Positions 1-10,782 are shown, counted from the stretch's first letter. The stretch is DNA of 13,818 nucleotides from Conidiobolus incongruus B7586 (GCA_000697335.1 JNEM01008789.1:1-13818); one strand, 5' to 3'. Notes: a model not told the origin generated them from the letters alone. A program made the numbers and translations.

Positions 1-1677
1 AATAATTTAAAATTAATCATTTATAATGATTTTTAATAATAATTACTTTTGCTTTTGAAATAATTTAATTACTTTATAAATGAATTATTATATAATGGTA
101 TTATTAATTAATATAAGTTTATATATAATATATAAAAAAATTATAAAATTAATATTATAATACCCTGGCAATTTTTTAGTTAAAATAAAAAATGACTTCT
201 ATTATAATATATAACTTAAACAATAATAATAAAAACTAGTTAAAATTAGTTTTTTAGACTTTAATAGGTTGTATATAATTTTTTTCTTAGTTATATATTA
301 ATTTACCTAGTGATAAATAATTGATTTAAATAATACTTTTTTATATAAAGTTATTTATAAATTTTAAATTATTTTAAATAATTTATGGTTAGGTTTTACT
401 AATATTATAAAAAAAACTTTTGCTTATTATTATTAATATTATTATTTCAGTTTAATTTATTCAAATAAAAAAATTTTTTAAGTTAATTTTTAAAGAAAAA
501 ATTATATTGGGTTTAAAAGTATTTTTATTTTTATTTATTTAGTAAATATTTTACGATTTTTTCAATTCTGTGGTAGTAAAATAATAATATTATAATCTTA
601 ATAATTCTGATATTTCCTTTAATTAATATGAAATTAATATTTTAACATCCACACAATTAGTCACATATTCTTTTTCAATTAAATTAACATTATATAATAT
701 AATTTCCACAATGCTATTTATGATTTTCCATTGACAATTTCATTTAATTGAAAGTACAAATATTGAATGAAATCAATTATAATTAAATAATTTTTTATAT
801 TATCATTATTAAAGATTTTTTCAATAATAAATTATTAGTCATGATGATTAACTAATTATTAAAATTTTCATTATTGAGAAGTGTTTACTCCAGATTTATT
901 AAAATTTGTCTGACCAATAAGATAACAATAAAATATTTTGATAACATTCAGATATTAAAGCGAATAACTAGTGGATACGGATTTGATCTGATATTTTATG
1001 TTGCTGTAGTTTGTTTATTCAATCAATTCTTTGATATTTACTAAATACTGAATTTCTCAAAAGATTCAAGTTCTGATCTTGAAGCCATAATTGGCAATTT
1101 ATCGGTACAACAAGTTTAGGTAATTAAAATTTTGTAAGTACAAATGAAAAAAAATGGATTAAAAAACTTTTTTTGTGATATTATAAGGTTAATCACAATA
1201 ATCAGCAATAATTAAAATTTTAATTATCCTTAAATTTGAATTTGATAATTATTGGTAATATATAATTAACTAGTTTAGGCCATGAAACATCAAAACACTC
1301 TCAATAATTATAATTTAAGAAGAGAATATTATAAAGTTATTTTAATTGGTATAAATATTTCTTACTCTCATTTTTACATATTATTTAAATTAATTTTCAA
1401 ATCCTAATTAATAAAATCTAAAATATTAAATTAATTTGAAATTTGTAATATAATATATTATTATTGCTGGATTTTACTGAATATATATATCAAATGTAAT
1501 AATTCAGAATAAATTGATTATATTTTGCAATTTTAATACTCCAACTATTGATATCATTATAGCTTAATAGTGTAGAATGCAACCAATATATTATTAATCT
1601 TAGATTGAATTAATAACAATCCAGTCACCGGAGATTCTTGAATATTGTATTATAAAAATATTTCCTAAACTCAATAA
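1..1677. other. AT-rich desert, no gene seen
   Basis: Extremely AT-rich (6 G/C in the first 60 bases), dense in stop codons in all frames. The longest open stretch I followed by eye (856-1041, plus, 62 codons, ending FNQFFDIY) has no start codon of its own and no recognisable domain. A short (AT)5 run sits at 1481-1490. No RNA gene or promoter could be supported. Confidence 0.6.
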
Positions 1678-1790
1678 TGTTAGGTTGAAAATAAAAAGTT
1701 TATTAGGAGATTAAACCAGCTTCAGAAATGGGTGTACTCTATTTAATCTCTGATCTTGGACCTCAACGCGCCTCTTTATATAAATCAAAT
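1678..1790. other. GC-richer island with inverted repeat and TATA-like site
   Basis: This short stretch stands out from its surroundings. It starts with TGTTAGG (1678), carries a perfect 9-bp inverted repeat GAGATTAAA (1707-1715) / TTTAATCTC (1742-1750), then a local GC cluster CCTCAACGCGCC (1761-1772) followed by TATATAAAT (1777-1785). The order TG start, hairpin, GC patch, TATA box resembles the promoter part of an LTR fossil or an isolated promoter. No matching far end, target-site duplication, primer-binding site or coding part was found, so the identity stays open. Confidence 0.25.
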
Positions 1791-4700
1791 CAATCATTAA
1801 TATGGAAAATTCATAAATTGACAAGACACTAATTTTAAAATCTAATAATTATTTAAGTAATATATTCTAAAGAGGTAAAAACTTTCTAAAAATTAATTTA
1901 CTATAAATATTAGTTAAAATATGGAAAATCAATTATATTATAAAATATATTCTATTAAAGACATAATTAAAAATTAAAAATTAAAATTTGAATATTTAAA
2001 TAGGAAATTAATTAATATTTGAAATTATACTCTATAATTCTTAGTTATCTTTAGTTAAATAAGAGTTATTTTTAATTAAAATATATATGTATGTATGTAT
2101 TTTATTTCTAATATTTTTTAATAAATTGCAGAATTTGAATTATTACATATATTTAAGTCATATTTTTAGTTTATTTAGTAATATTTAAATATTTCATAAT
2201 ACTCAATATTAATTTAATATCAATTGAATAAATATGAATACTTGGACAAAGCTTTGTATATAATTTTATTCATATTCCATAATAATTCAAGGTTGCTATT
2301 TTAATATATAACTCATATTGCTAAATTACTTAAAAATTAAATGATAATTCAGAAATTAAAAAAATTATATATTAAGAGCCATTTATTGATCATACATATT
2401 CTGGGATAGGGATATTTAACTCAAAATTATATTGATACTTTTTATGTATTAAATTCATATTGATTATGATTGCTAAGCTTTGATTTAGGATTTTTCAAAA
2501 TTCATAAATTAATTTTAATTTGTGAAAAAGTTTGATATTATAAAAAATTCCTTATGCATGTTAGAGCATATAAACTGACAATCAAATTGAGTTTATATTA
2601 TTAAAATATATTTGTGTACTTGTTTCTTTCTTTCATATCATTTTTTAAATAATTATCTTCGATCCAGTAAGTAAAGATAAAGATGAATTGGTGACAATTA
2701 TACAAATATATATAGTTGACGTTGAAATATTTGCTAAGTTAAACAAAAAGTATCAATTGATTTTTTGCTTTTAAACTTTTCATCAATTATAAATACTAAT
2801 TTATTTTCTAATTCTAGTTTTGACAACATATATTACTTTTTAACATTTTAATATATTTAATTTAACTATTGACAGTATATTTTGGTAGAATATATTGAAT
2901 TTAAATTGAACTTTATTTGTAAGTTTATAAATATTAATCAATAAACAGTAATCTATTTCAAACAATACTGACCGATTTAAATATATAATTTGCTATCTAT
3001 TATTTATTTATAAGAGATTAATTATACTTATCTGGATTCATTATTAAAAATAACATATTAATTTCAAGCACTAGCTAAATTTGAAAATTATTATCGAATT
3101 AATATCTCGAATTGATCATTTTTAAACAATATAAATCCTAAATCAATAACTCGCATAATATAATAAATATTCATAAATTAAATAGAGTAAAATACACTGT
3201 CACACTGTTATTGAGTAGTTGACATATATTAAGAACAGTACATTGAGATAACTTAGTATATTAGATTAAATGGAATATTTCAAATTAATATTTAATATTT
3301 GATTTATCCAATATTAAATCCTAAGAATTTAATAATCATAAAAATTAAAATTTAATTAACAATTTAAATATTTTACTCAAAAAGATATTGGCTATAAAAT
3401 AAAGTTGAATAGGAGAAATATAACCTATGGTATAGTTTAGATTAAAATAAATTACAATATTATTCTATTTGCAAAATGAGTAAATATACCTAGATCAATC
3501 TTAATTATAAAACATGATTAATTAAAATTCACAATTAATCACCAATATAATTTCTATAGAATTATCCTTGATTATTGAATTATACTATATCGGTTAGTTC
3601 TCACCATTTTCTAGTTTTATAAATGGATATAAATTCTCGGTAATTATTGAGGGATCAAATTCTGTCACTATTTATTATTATTATATTAATATCTATAATT
3701 TTTTTTCGAAAATTTATCTGGAAATTTTAATTTTTAATATAATATAAATTTATAAAAAATTTAATTATTACTTAATTATATTTTATATTTTATATTTTTT
3801 TCATATCCTTAAATATTTAATAAAAGAAAATTAATTAATATATCCAATATATATACAGTAATTATCAATAAATTTGATATTGGTGATTATAAGATTATTT
3901 ATTTAAAAATTACATAATTAGTTGAGTACAACATTTTTATGATAATAACATATTTTCTTAGAGTACATCTATTATTTTAAATTAGTATTAGCTTGAAATA
4001 TAATATTTTATACTCATTGTAATTTTAAAAATTACATAATTATTTTATTAATTATTTTTAATGTAAAAGTAATTTAAATAAAAATATTAATATAAATTAA
4101 ATGAATAATAAAGGAAATAACAAAATTTATTTAATTAATTTAAAAAAAATATAAGCTATAATAATTATATTTTAAACATTAATATTTTTAAATAGTTTTA
4201 ACCGAACAAATTCAAATTTAAATATTTTTACAAAAAATGGAGATTATCATTTTGTTCAAACTGAATCAAAACAAATTTGAATCCACTACTACAGTTATAA
4301 TATAATGGTATATTACTCCATATCAAATATATATCCACCTTACTTTGAAGGATATTAAAGCCTGATTAATTCCATCTATGAGTTGTTTATCTAAATCCAC
4401 AATTGATCAATCAGTTTACTTGGAACAAAACATTCTTAAAGGTTGAATACTTTTTATTTGGATTTAACTCATTACAGAAATGTTCACCTCATAATTCCAA
4501 AGATTAATCATCTCTCATATTAAATTAAGTAATAATATAATGAATATATTATATTCAAAGTTGTTTAAATGAAATTCTTAAATTGATACATTAATAATAT
4601 AATTAATAAATTTCATCTTATAATAAACTATTAAAATTTTAAAAGATTTTAATATTATATTATAATTATTCTAACCTATTTTCTAATATTATATTTTAAT

Positions 4701-4810
4701 TAATAATTGTATAATTTAACGAATTATTTATTAGATTAAGGATATTTAAATCCAAAAAAAATCATTTTTAAAGAAGTCATTCTTTATTAAATTTAATAAT
4801 AACATTACAA
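1791..4810. other. AT-rich desert, no gene seen
   Basis: Spacer-like DNA with stops in all frames and many A/T homopolymer tracts. Slightly GC-richer patches occur near 2590-2720 and 4300-4520; in the second, the minus strand gives only fragments of 15-20 codons between stops (for example one containing NLWNYEVNISVMS). These could be decayed coding DNA or chance. No RNA gene, transposon end or regulatory element is supported. Confidence 0.55.
2081..2100. repeat. AT / ATGT microsatellite
   Basis: (AT)4 passing into three tandem ATGT-type units, a compound simple repeat in the AT desert. Confidence 0.8.
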
Positions 4811-4827
4811 TATATATATATATATAT
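4811..4827. repeat. TA microsatellite
   Basis: Uninterrupted TA alternation about 240 bases beyond the 3' end of the transcription-factor gene. Confidence 0.85.
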
Positions 4828-4999
4828 TTACATTAATAATTATTGAATAAAGGAATAATTTTCTCGGAGTAATAACTAACCTATAGTTTACTATTTTTAG
4901 AGTCAATAAAAGCAAAACCAAAAACTGCATAACATTAAGATTAAATTAATAATGTAGATAAAATTTATTTTATTTCCCAATTTACTTTTTTTTCAAATG

Positions 5000-5005
5000 T
5001 TTATT
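5000..5005 (-). terminator. Possible polyadenylation signal for the transcription-factor gene
   Basis: AATAAA on the minus strand about 60 bases after the stop codon, with a second copy at 4964-4969. The spacing is reasonable for a fungal 3' end, but this hexamer is common in DNA this rich in A and T, so the sequence alone does not decide it. Confidence 0.25.
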
Positions 5006-5007
5006 AA

Positions 5008-5023
5008 ATATATATATATATAT
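5008..5023. repeat. TA microsatellite
   Basis: Perfect AT alternation lying in the probable 3' untranslated region of the transcription-factor gene (minus strand), about 45 bases after its stop codon. Confidence 0.85.
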
Positions 5024-5065
5024 GTATAGTTCTTTTTAAAATTTAAATAAAAAAATTTTTTATTT

Positions 5066-6436
5066 TTATTTTATATATTTATAAAAATATTTAAAACATA
5101 TTAGTTTTAAATAAAATTGACTTGAGCTTGAATTTAATTGAGAAAGCATCTTCTTAATTATATTGAGATTAGGTTTGAGAATATTGGTCATATTTTGAGA
5201 GGTTGACAAATGAATAAGTTTAAGAAGGATGAAATAGTTAGTGTACTTATGAGGATTACCAGAACCATCAAGCTTGATGAGTGCTTTGAGCTTAACCATG
5301 TCATTCTGAAGAAGAAATTGAATAGTTTCAAGTTTGTATTGTAGGTCAATGATAGTTGTTTTGAGAATATGATGATTGAGATGAGGATAGTATTGCATAA
5401 TAAGGTTAAAATAGTTCATGTATCGATCAGATAATTTCTGGAGATATCTTGCTTTTTGTGAGATAGCAGCTTCCCTCATGGGATGATTCAATTGCAGTTG
5501 ATGCACATCAGATAGTAAGACTGAATTTAACTCAACTTCAAATTGAATTTTTTGCGAAATACATTGCCCGATGAGTGTGGCATGGTCACCAAAAATCTCT
5601 GGGCTTATCTGCCATGAATGATCCAAGCTTCTTGGTCTTATAGGCGTACTGGGGAAATAGTCCGGAAGGTATTGAAACCCTTTTACCTCCCATCGAAAAG
5701 AGCATATTGTTGTCCATGTAAGGTAGGCTTGATAACTGACCAAATTATCGTTTGAGCGAAAATGATCTGGTATACCAAGTGCATAACACATTTGAATTAT
5801 ATGGGATCTTAAAGATTCAACTTTTTGATGTATATGTGTATAGTGATAATAAATTGAAAGTAATAACAAGAACTGGATGTGAGTCAATTTAGGATGATAT
5901 AATACTTTTTTGAGCCATTGTTCTACACACTTATCCAAATAATCCTTGATATATTTGGATGGGGCTGATTGATTTTGTGTTTTGAAGAAATAACCCAAGC
6001 AGTATATGACCGACTTGAGATATGGAGGCATGGTCTCAAGATTCAAAAAACTGAGACTAAAGATAGGATATCTAGGGTGGACGTTGGAGATATAAGAGAC
6101 CCAACACTCATGCCAAAATTCGCGGCTTCTTAAACGCAAGGCATCTCTTTTCACCACATCTTCAAAATTGAGGGAGGTGCTGGAATGTGGCGGTGAAGAG
6201 CTCTGAAATGAGTAGGTAAGTGATTGACTTTGAATTGATTGTATGAATTGGGGATTATAATTATCATCATTGGCCAGCTCTTGACATAGGTGCAGGAGGT
6301 CTAAAGAATCTGTGTTCTGGATCAAGGTAATAACTTGATCAATCGTATTCAGTTGCGCAACACGCGATGATGATTTGACACAAGTTTTAGAATTGTGTTT
6401 GGGTAGCTTTTCAGTTGAGCATGAATGATCTAAAAA
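5066..6436 (-). CDS. Fungal-specific transcription factor (middle homology region protein), 5' end not resolved
   Basis: Probably a nuclear transcriptional regulator; target genes are unknown. The frame is open for 456 sense codons from 6436 to the TAA at 5068-5066. Taking the Leu codon (TTG) at 6325 as residue 1, residues about 31-52 are a Ser/Gln-rich linker. Residues about 60-230 match the middle homology region: FWHECWVSYISNVHPRYPIF (70-89), then PPYLKSVIYCLGYFF, a helical Leu-rich stretch ending MCYALGIPD (179-187), then SYQAYLTWTTICSFRW and GFQYLPDYFPSTP. The rest is an alpha-helical tail. Such domains usually follow an N-terminal Zn2Cys6 cluster, which is not present here. Residues upstream of 6325 read HSCSTEKLPKHNSKTC, then a short hydrophobic-repeat segment (LNTIDQVITLI); the Cys of HSC could be the last cysteine of a cluster split by an intron. 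The first in-frame ATG is residue 99, inside the domain, so it cannot be the start. G+C is far above the flanks. The family call is firm; the gene model is not. Confidence 0.85.
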   Translation of the reverse strand, partial: FLDHSCSTEKLPKHNSKTCVKSSSRVAQLNTIDQVITLIQNTDSLDLLHLCQELANDDNYNPQFIQSIQSQSLTYSFQSSSPPHSSTSLNFEDVVKRDALRLRSREFWHECWVSYISNVHPRYPIFSLSFLNLETMPPYLKSVIYCLGYFFKTQNQSAPSKYIKDYLDKCVEQWLKKVLYHPKLTHIQFLLLLSIYYHYTHIHQKVESLRSHIIQMCYALGIPDHFRSNDNLVSYQAYLTWTTICSFRWEVKGFQYLPDYFPSTPIRPRSLDHSWQISPEIFGDHATLIGQCISQKIQFEVELNSVLLSDVHQLQLNHPMREAAISQKARYLQKLSDRYMNYFNLIMQYYPHLNHHILKTTIIDLQYKLETIQFLLQNDMVKLKALIKLDGSGNPHKYTNYFILLKLIHLSTSQNMTNILKPNLNIIKKMLSQLNSSSSQFYLKLICFKYFYKYIK

Positions 6437-6484
6437 CTAGTAAGAAAAACCTGAAACCAAATAAAACAAGAATCTAAATACCAT
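6430..6484 (-). other. Candidate 5' intron region of the transcription-factor gene
   Basis: The coding frame is stopped by TAG at 6437-6439 (minus strand), so a splice acceptor or a lost 5' end is needed. The minus strand shows a pyrimidine-rich run and two acceptor-like AGs: one ending at 6437 (TTACTAG) and one ending at 6430 (GTTTTTAG). An ATG at 6484-6482 followed directly by GTATTT at 6481 would give a 45-base intron (6481-6437) and keep the frame. An ATG at 6645-6643 with a GTAATT donor at 6608 and the acceptor at 6430 would give a 179-base intron, also in frame. Neither model adds a zinc cluster, and neither donor is a perfect consensus. This is inference from splice-site patterns only. 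Confidence 0.3.
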
Positions 6485-6710
6485 TATTTCTATTTGTTCT
6501 CAATTTCAACTCCTTAGCATTTTTTAATTTGAACTTGTATATTGTTTCTAAAAAATATATATAAGGATTACTAACTTATCATGAAATTAAAAAGGTGGTA
6601 GAAATTACTGGAATGAAAATTTTTACGTTTCATAATTTCTATCATCTTTTCACCAATTTATGTGTAAATAAATTCAATTTAAACCTAATTATAAATAATG
6701 GGAGAAATGC

Positions 6711-6745
<35 letters not shown>

Positions 6746-6900
6746 TCCAAAAAATACCGATGAAATTGGTAATTTTAAAGTGTATCCATTTTACAATACT
6801 TATATTTTGAAATAAAAAATCTTATCAAATGATATCATTTGTCATGACATTTTGAATAATGTTTCTAATAAATTTACTTGGTTCACCTCCTTAATCCAAC
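6437..6900. other. 5' flank of the transcription-factor gene
   Basis: AT-rich stretch between the transcription-factor frame and the coding island at 6901-7095. I scanned the minus strand for the paired cysteine codons (C-x2-C) of a Zn2Cys6 cluster and found none. A minus-strand open frame from the ATG at 6645 (MIEIMKRKNFHSSNFYHLF and a few more residues) has no recognisable domain. The stretch contains a long TA repeat at 6715-6742. It may hold a promoter and a short first exon, but I see no distinct promoter element. Confidence 0.4.
6715..6742. repeat. (TA)14 microsatellite upstream of the transcription-factor gene
   Basis: A 28-base perfect TA run, the longest dinucleotide repeat I found in the window. 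It lies about 280 bases upstream of the transcription-factor open frame. A plus-strand open frame crosses it (Tyr-Ile repeats) but is an artefact of the repeat. Confidence 0.9.
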
Positions 6901-7095
6901 TCAAAATAATCCATCAGGTTTCCAACAATGCCATGTTGATCCAATCTTTATTTCCTCCTTTTGGAAATTGACCGACGGATTTAGATTCAGTTCTTCCCAC
7001 ACCATGTCACAAGATTCAAACCTCCGAGGAAAGTTTAAATCTTGGTAGTACTTTCTGATAATTGCCCATCGCTTCGGTACTATTAGAGGTAATTT
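6901..7095 (-). pseudogene. Unidentified coding-like island, last exon or relic of a second gene
   Basis: On the minus strand 64 sense codons run from 7095 to the TGA at 6903-6901. The peptide has a protein-like mix with four Trp and two Cys: it includes VPKRWAIIRKYYQDLNFPRR, then FESCDMVWEELNLNP, then EEIKIGSTWHCWKPDGLF at the end. G+C is about 45% on the 7021-7080 line, the level of the neighbouring gene and far above the surrounding desert. There is no suitable ATG. A TAG acceptor-like site at the 5' edge (CCTCTAATAG, ending 7080) would fit a terminal exon starting just inside the open frame, but no upstream exon of similar composition follows in the next several hundred bases. I do not recognise the family. 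It lies about 460 bases upstream of the transcription-factor frame on the same strand, so it could also be a fragment left by a rearrangement. The opposite strand is also open across part of this stretch but is poorer in Trp/Cys-type codons and stops inside it. Confidence 0.45.
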
Positions 7096-7632
7096 TCAGA
7101 TTATTGGGGTAATAATGGATTGTTGAAACATCAAGTAGCTTCTCAAGTTAGTTGAATGTGAATATTTTGTGATTAGTTGAATCAACTTAACAATATGAAA
7201 AATAATCAAATAAGTAAATTATGAAAAAATAAGTATTTTAAAAATAATAATTAATTAATAATTTTTATAAATTTAGTAATCTGACTTGATTACTCCATTA
7301 TTAAATATAATGTGCATTAATTTTAAGGTAATTAATAAACTAAAATAACTAATTTTTTTAATAATAGTACAACTTATAAATTTTAAAATCTTTTTTTATA
7401 TTTATCGATCGCTTAATAAAAATTCTTAATAGATACTAGAAATCTGATTTTTGTTAAACAAATACAAAGTGGAAAAATTTTAATATAAATTAATTTTAAA
7501 TATTTAAATGAAATCATCTGACTAATATATTATAGTACAAATCAAATTTCTTCAAAAGAATTGACAGTTTTTTCTAATTATCTTTTATTGTTGAATAAAA
7601 ATTTAGTTTTTATAGATAAACAATGTCAATTT

Positions 7633-7789
7633 GGGATTTTTCCCTAGTTTAAAGTGTTAATTGGATCCAATAATTTGTTGTATACAACCTTAAAATTTTT
7701 CTTTAATGATTATTTAGTTGTACAATATCCAATATTATTGCATCATATTTGGCTTTAAGCCTAAATTACTATAAGTGGTAGGTTGTATA
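7633..7789. repeat. Cluster of short palindromes and a 10-bp inverted repeat
   Basis: Hairpin-type GGGA-TTTT-TCCC at 7633-7644, perfect 12-mer palindromes ATTGGATCCAAT (7660-7671) and GTTGTATACAAC (7677-7688), the near-palindrome GGCTTTAAGCC (7751-7761), and an inverted repeat TATACAACCT (7681-7690) / AGGTTGTATA (7780-7789). They could be the core of a small non-coding foldback element, or chance in low-complexity DNA. No flanking target duplication was found. Confidence 0.35.
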
Positions 7790-8706
7790 TTAATTAAAGG
7801 GATTTAATAATTAGTTGTTGGTGAAAAAAAAATCAAGCTTAACCTAATATTCATTCAATATTTTTGCAATTTTATCCAAGGCGAATAACCATAAGTATAT
7901 ATGAAACAATGAATCAAGTTAGTAGTTTTATATTATATATTTTCTCGTTAATTTGGTAAAATTGTCTCATTTTAAAAAATATTTATATGGCGCCTTCAAT
8001 GATTGGCCAATTAAGCATATCTTTAATTAGATCCATTAATACTATTTTCAATATTATTACTTTATATTGAGAGAATTGGATGGTTGATTTTAAATTAAGT
8101 GATAATATTAAATACTTATTTTTTTTAATATTAAATAATAAAGTTATTTGATTTAAATATCAAATAATATTTACTATAGTTGATTAAATTTCAGATGATT
8201 TGATGATAAACAATTCAAAATCTTCACACATTATGCTAAAGATTTGTTACATATTTTGGAGTAAATTAATATTATGAGAAATTTATAAACACCATAATAT
8301 TACCAATCAATATTGACTCATTTATAACTTGAAAATCTGTGAATTTTTGTGTATTGAGAATAATTGTTTTATAATATTAATTAAAATGATAATTGGTTGC
8401 GATCAGGCGATCTCAAAGTTTATGTACATGAAAAATATGAAGAAATTTATTACTATAAGATTTGATAATGTGTGAAATAATAAAATTTTAAAAAATTTTG
8501 ATATATTTGTTGAATGAATATTTATAACTATTTTCAAAAGAATTTTTTTATTGTTCTAATATAAGTATGAATGAGCATTGATTTTGTAATTTAAGCAATA
8601 GTTAAAATGTTTTAAAAAGCTTACAATTAAAGTAATATAAGTAATACATGAAAAATGTCAGATTACCTTCATATTGATAATTCTATATCAAAATAAATAT
8701 ATATAA

Positions 8707-8734
8707 TTTATAGTTTATAATTTATAATTTATTA
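8707..8734. repeat. 7-bp tandem repeat
   Basis: About four tandem units of TTTATAR (TTTATAG, TTTATAA, TTTATAA, TTTATTA). Composed only of A and T apart from one G; probably replication slippage. Confidence 0.7.
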
Positions 8735-10768
8735 TTTCATTTATAGTAATTTCTAAACCTTAAAAATAGTTAAAGAGCATATAAGAGATTTATATTGTAA
8801 GAAAAATTGTAATAGTCTTGAAATATTATTTTGCAATGAATGATATATGAGAATTATATTTTGATGATCGTTATATTAATTACATTCTTTAATAAAATGC
8901 AAAATTTAAAGATTGGGATATACATAAAAATTGAAATAAATAATGTTTGATATATTTCGGTTAAATCTTGAAAAATATTCAATCATTGTTTGTTAAGTCT
9001 ACTGGGCATAGTCAAAATAATTCATTGTTAATATAATATAATTTAATGTACCAATTACATTTCTAATATTATTTAGATCAATCAAATTTCAACCTCTTCA
9101 ATTTCCATTTAATCATTTGATAGTATATACAATCATTGGTTAAATTGAATAATTTATTAAATTCAATTAGAATATGAAGTATTATAATAATTTATTATAG
9201 AAGATATTGATATAAAACTTGAATGTTAAATATTTCTCTCTTTTTAGTTAATTATTAAAAAATTAAATTAAAAATATAATTTATCTTAAAATTCAATTAA
9301 TATAGTGTATATAATAATGTTATTATTTTATAATTTATTAATAAAACATGTATTAACATTCAAATATTTCTAATATCTTATATAATGCAAAACAACTCAA
9401 AAACCAATTGATATGCCTGAAATATGGTAAATCTTCATATTCAACAATTATTTAACTTGTCCCGAAAACAATTCTGAAATGAATTTGAGTATTAAACTTG
9501 AATCATTTGCTAAATACAGTATTTGGTAATTCTCTCAAAATATGAGAAAATTGAAACAATTTAAAATATATTGAAATATCAAGCTGGGATTAGTTTCAAC
9601 AATTATTATTTTTGACCTAGTAATGTTACAATATCATATTAATATTAACTTTAGATTAAAATGCTTATATTAAATATTTAATGATTTTATACTACGGGAA
9701 CATTTTTTCAAAATATACAATTACAACAATTATATTCATTTATTCATATTATGAAATATATTTTTAATCAGGGAAAAGGTTTAAAGTTAAGAATAAATAT
9801 AGAATGGATAAGATTATTTAAAGTGCTAGGATTGATAATATCTTTTATATATTATCATTATAATATTTCGAAATTTGGATATAAGATTAAAATCATTTTG
9901 TTAATTTTTTCAATTAGTAAGCTTATGCATAATCATATACTTTAAAAATATTAGAAATATTTTTATTTTCATTATTTATGGTTGTTGATATTTACTCTAT
10001 TCAGTATTCTTCTTGATGTTATATTGATCAATTACACAATTTGATCACTATCCATATTAGTTTATTTTTATTATTGAAATGTAATAATCCAATTGACTGT
10101 AGATATATCAATTATTAGTATATCGCTTTCCAATTTGATTATACAATTTATAAAAGAAATAAGATTTTATAATGTTGAAATTATTCTTTGTTTAAATCTA
10201 ATATGTTTATTAAATCTTAAAATTTTACAATTTGAAATATTCTATTGGATATTTTTTTGCAAATTATTATGAATATTTTTAATTATCTTTATTAATATAA
10301 TAAATTATACAAATAATTAATAAATATCTAGTTATTTTATTTATATTAATGAATATCATTACCGTATTTTTATAATATTGAAGTTAAATATATTTATAGT
10401 TGTATTATTGAATTCATTATAATATTGTATCAACCTTTATATTTTTTATTTTAATATATTTAATTCATTAGAGTATATATCTTATATTGTTAAATTTTAT
10501 ATAACTCATTAATCATATCTTAGAATGATTTTATATTAAGTTTAAAATATTTCTAAATTTTAACAAAAATAGTAATATGTAATCATATTTATATTGAAGG
10601 ATGTAATTAATAATATAGAAATATGGATATATATGAAAAATCTTATATTTAAAGCTAAAATATTATAATTTATGTAGAATTATTTTATGAGATTAGGTAC
10701 TGTAAATAGCTAATTAAATTTAATTTTTATTTCAAATTTCGAAATAATATAATAGATTCATTTTGAGA

Positions 10769-10782
10769 ATATATATATATAT
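10769..10782. repeat. AT microsatellite
   Basis: Seven AT units in the AT desert. Confidence 0.8.

Larger units (their letters stand above)
7096..9700. other. AT-rich desert, no gene seen
   Basis: No coding region could be supported. The frame of the 6901-7095 island stays open for about 40 more codons on the minus strand beyond a TGA at 7098-7096, but this part has spacer-like composition and I do not count it as coding. The stretch from about 7630 to 8015 is enriched in short G/C-containing palindromes, described separately. No tRNA-type B box or transposon end was recognised. Confidence 0.55.

Noticed and set aside
856-1041. 62-codon plus-strand open stretch ending FNQFFDIY
   Set aside because: Not longer than chance predicts, no convincing start, no recognisable motif.
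1678-1790. Calling this stretch a definite LTR
   Set aside because: No second end, no target-site duplication and no internal element parts were found; kept only as an unexplained island.
6323-6325. Start codon for the transcription factor at 6325
   Set aside because: The codon is TTG, not ATG, and the same frame continues upstream to 6436 with plausible protein sequence, so this is not a credible nuclear start.
6595-6810. 71-codon plus-strand open frame
   Set aside because: It begins with GTG, runs across the (TA)14 repeat (Tyr-Ile repeats) and has no domain; it is a by-product of the microsatellite.
4480-6930. Apparent similarity between 4483-4515 and 6890-6925 (both start GTTCACCTC)
   Set aside because: The match fades after the first nine bases unless gaps are added, and flanks do not align, so duplication is not supported.
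265-7790. Shared 12-mer TAGGTTGTATAT at 265-276 and 7779-7790
   Set aside because: Many 12-base matches are expected by chance in a low-complexity window, and similarity does not extend beyond it.
9751-9945. 64-codon plus-strand open frame with hydrophobic stretches
   Set aside because: With about 80% A+T the chance of a stop is roughly 0.1 per codon, so a few open frames of this length are expected over both strands of a window this size. The Ile/Phe/Tyr/Lys richness mirrors base composition and gives false membrane-like segments.
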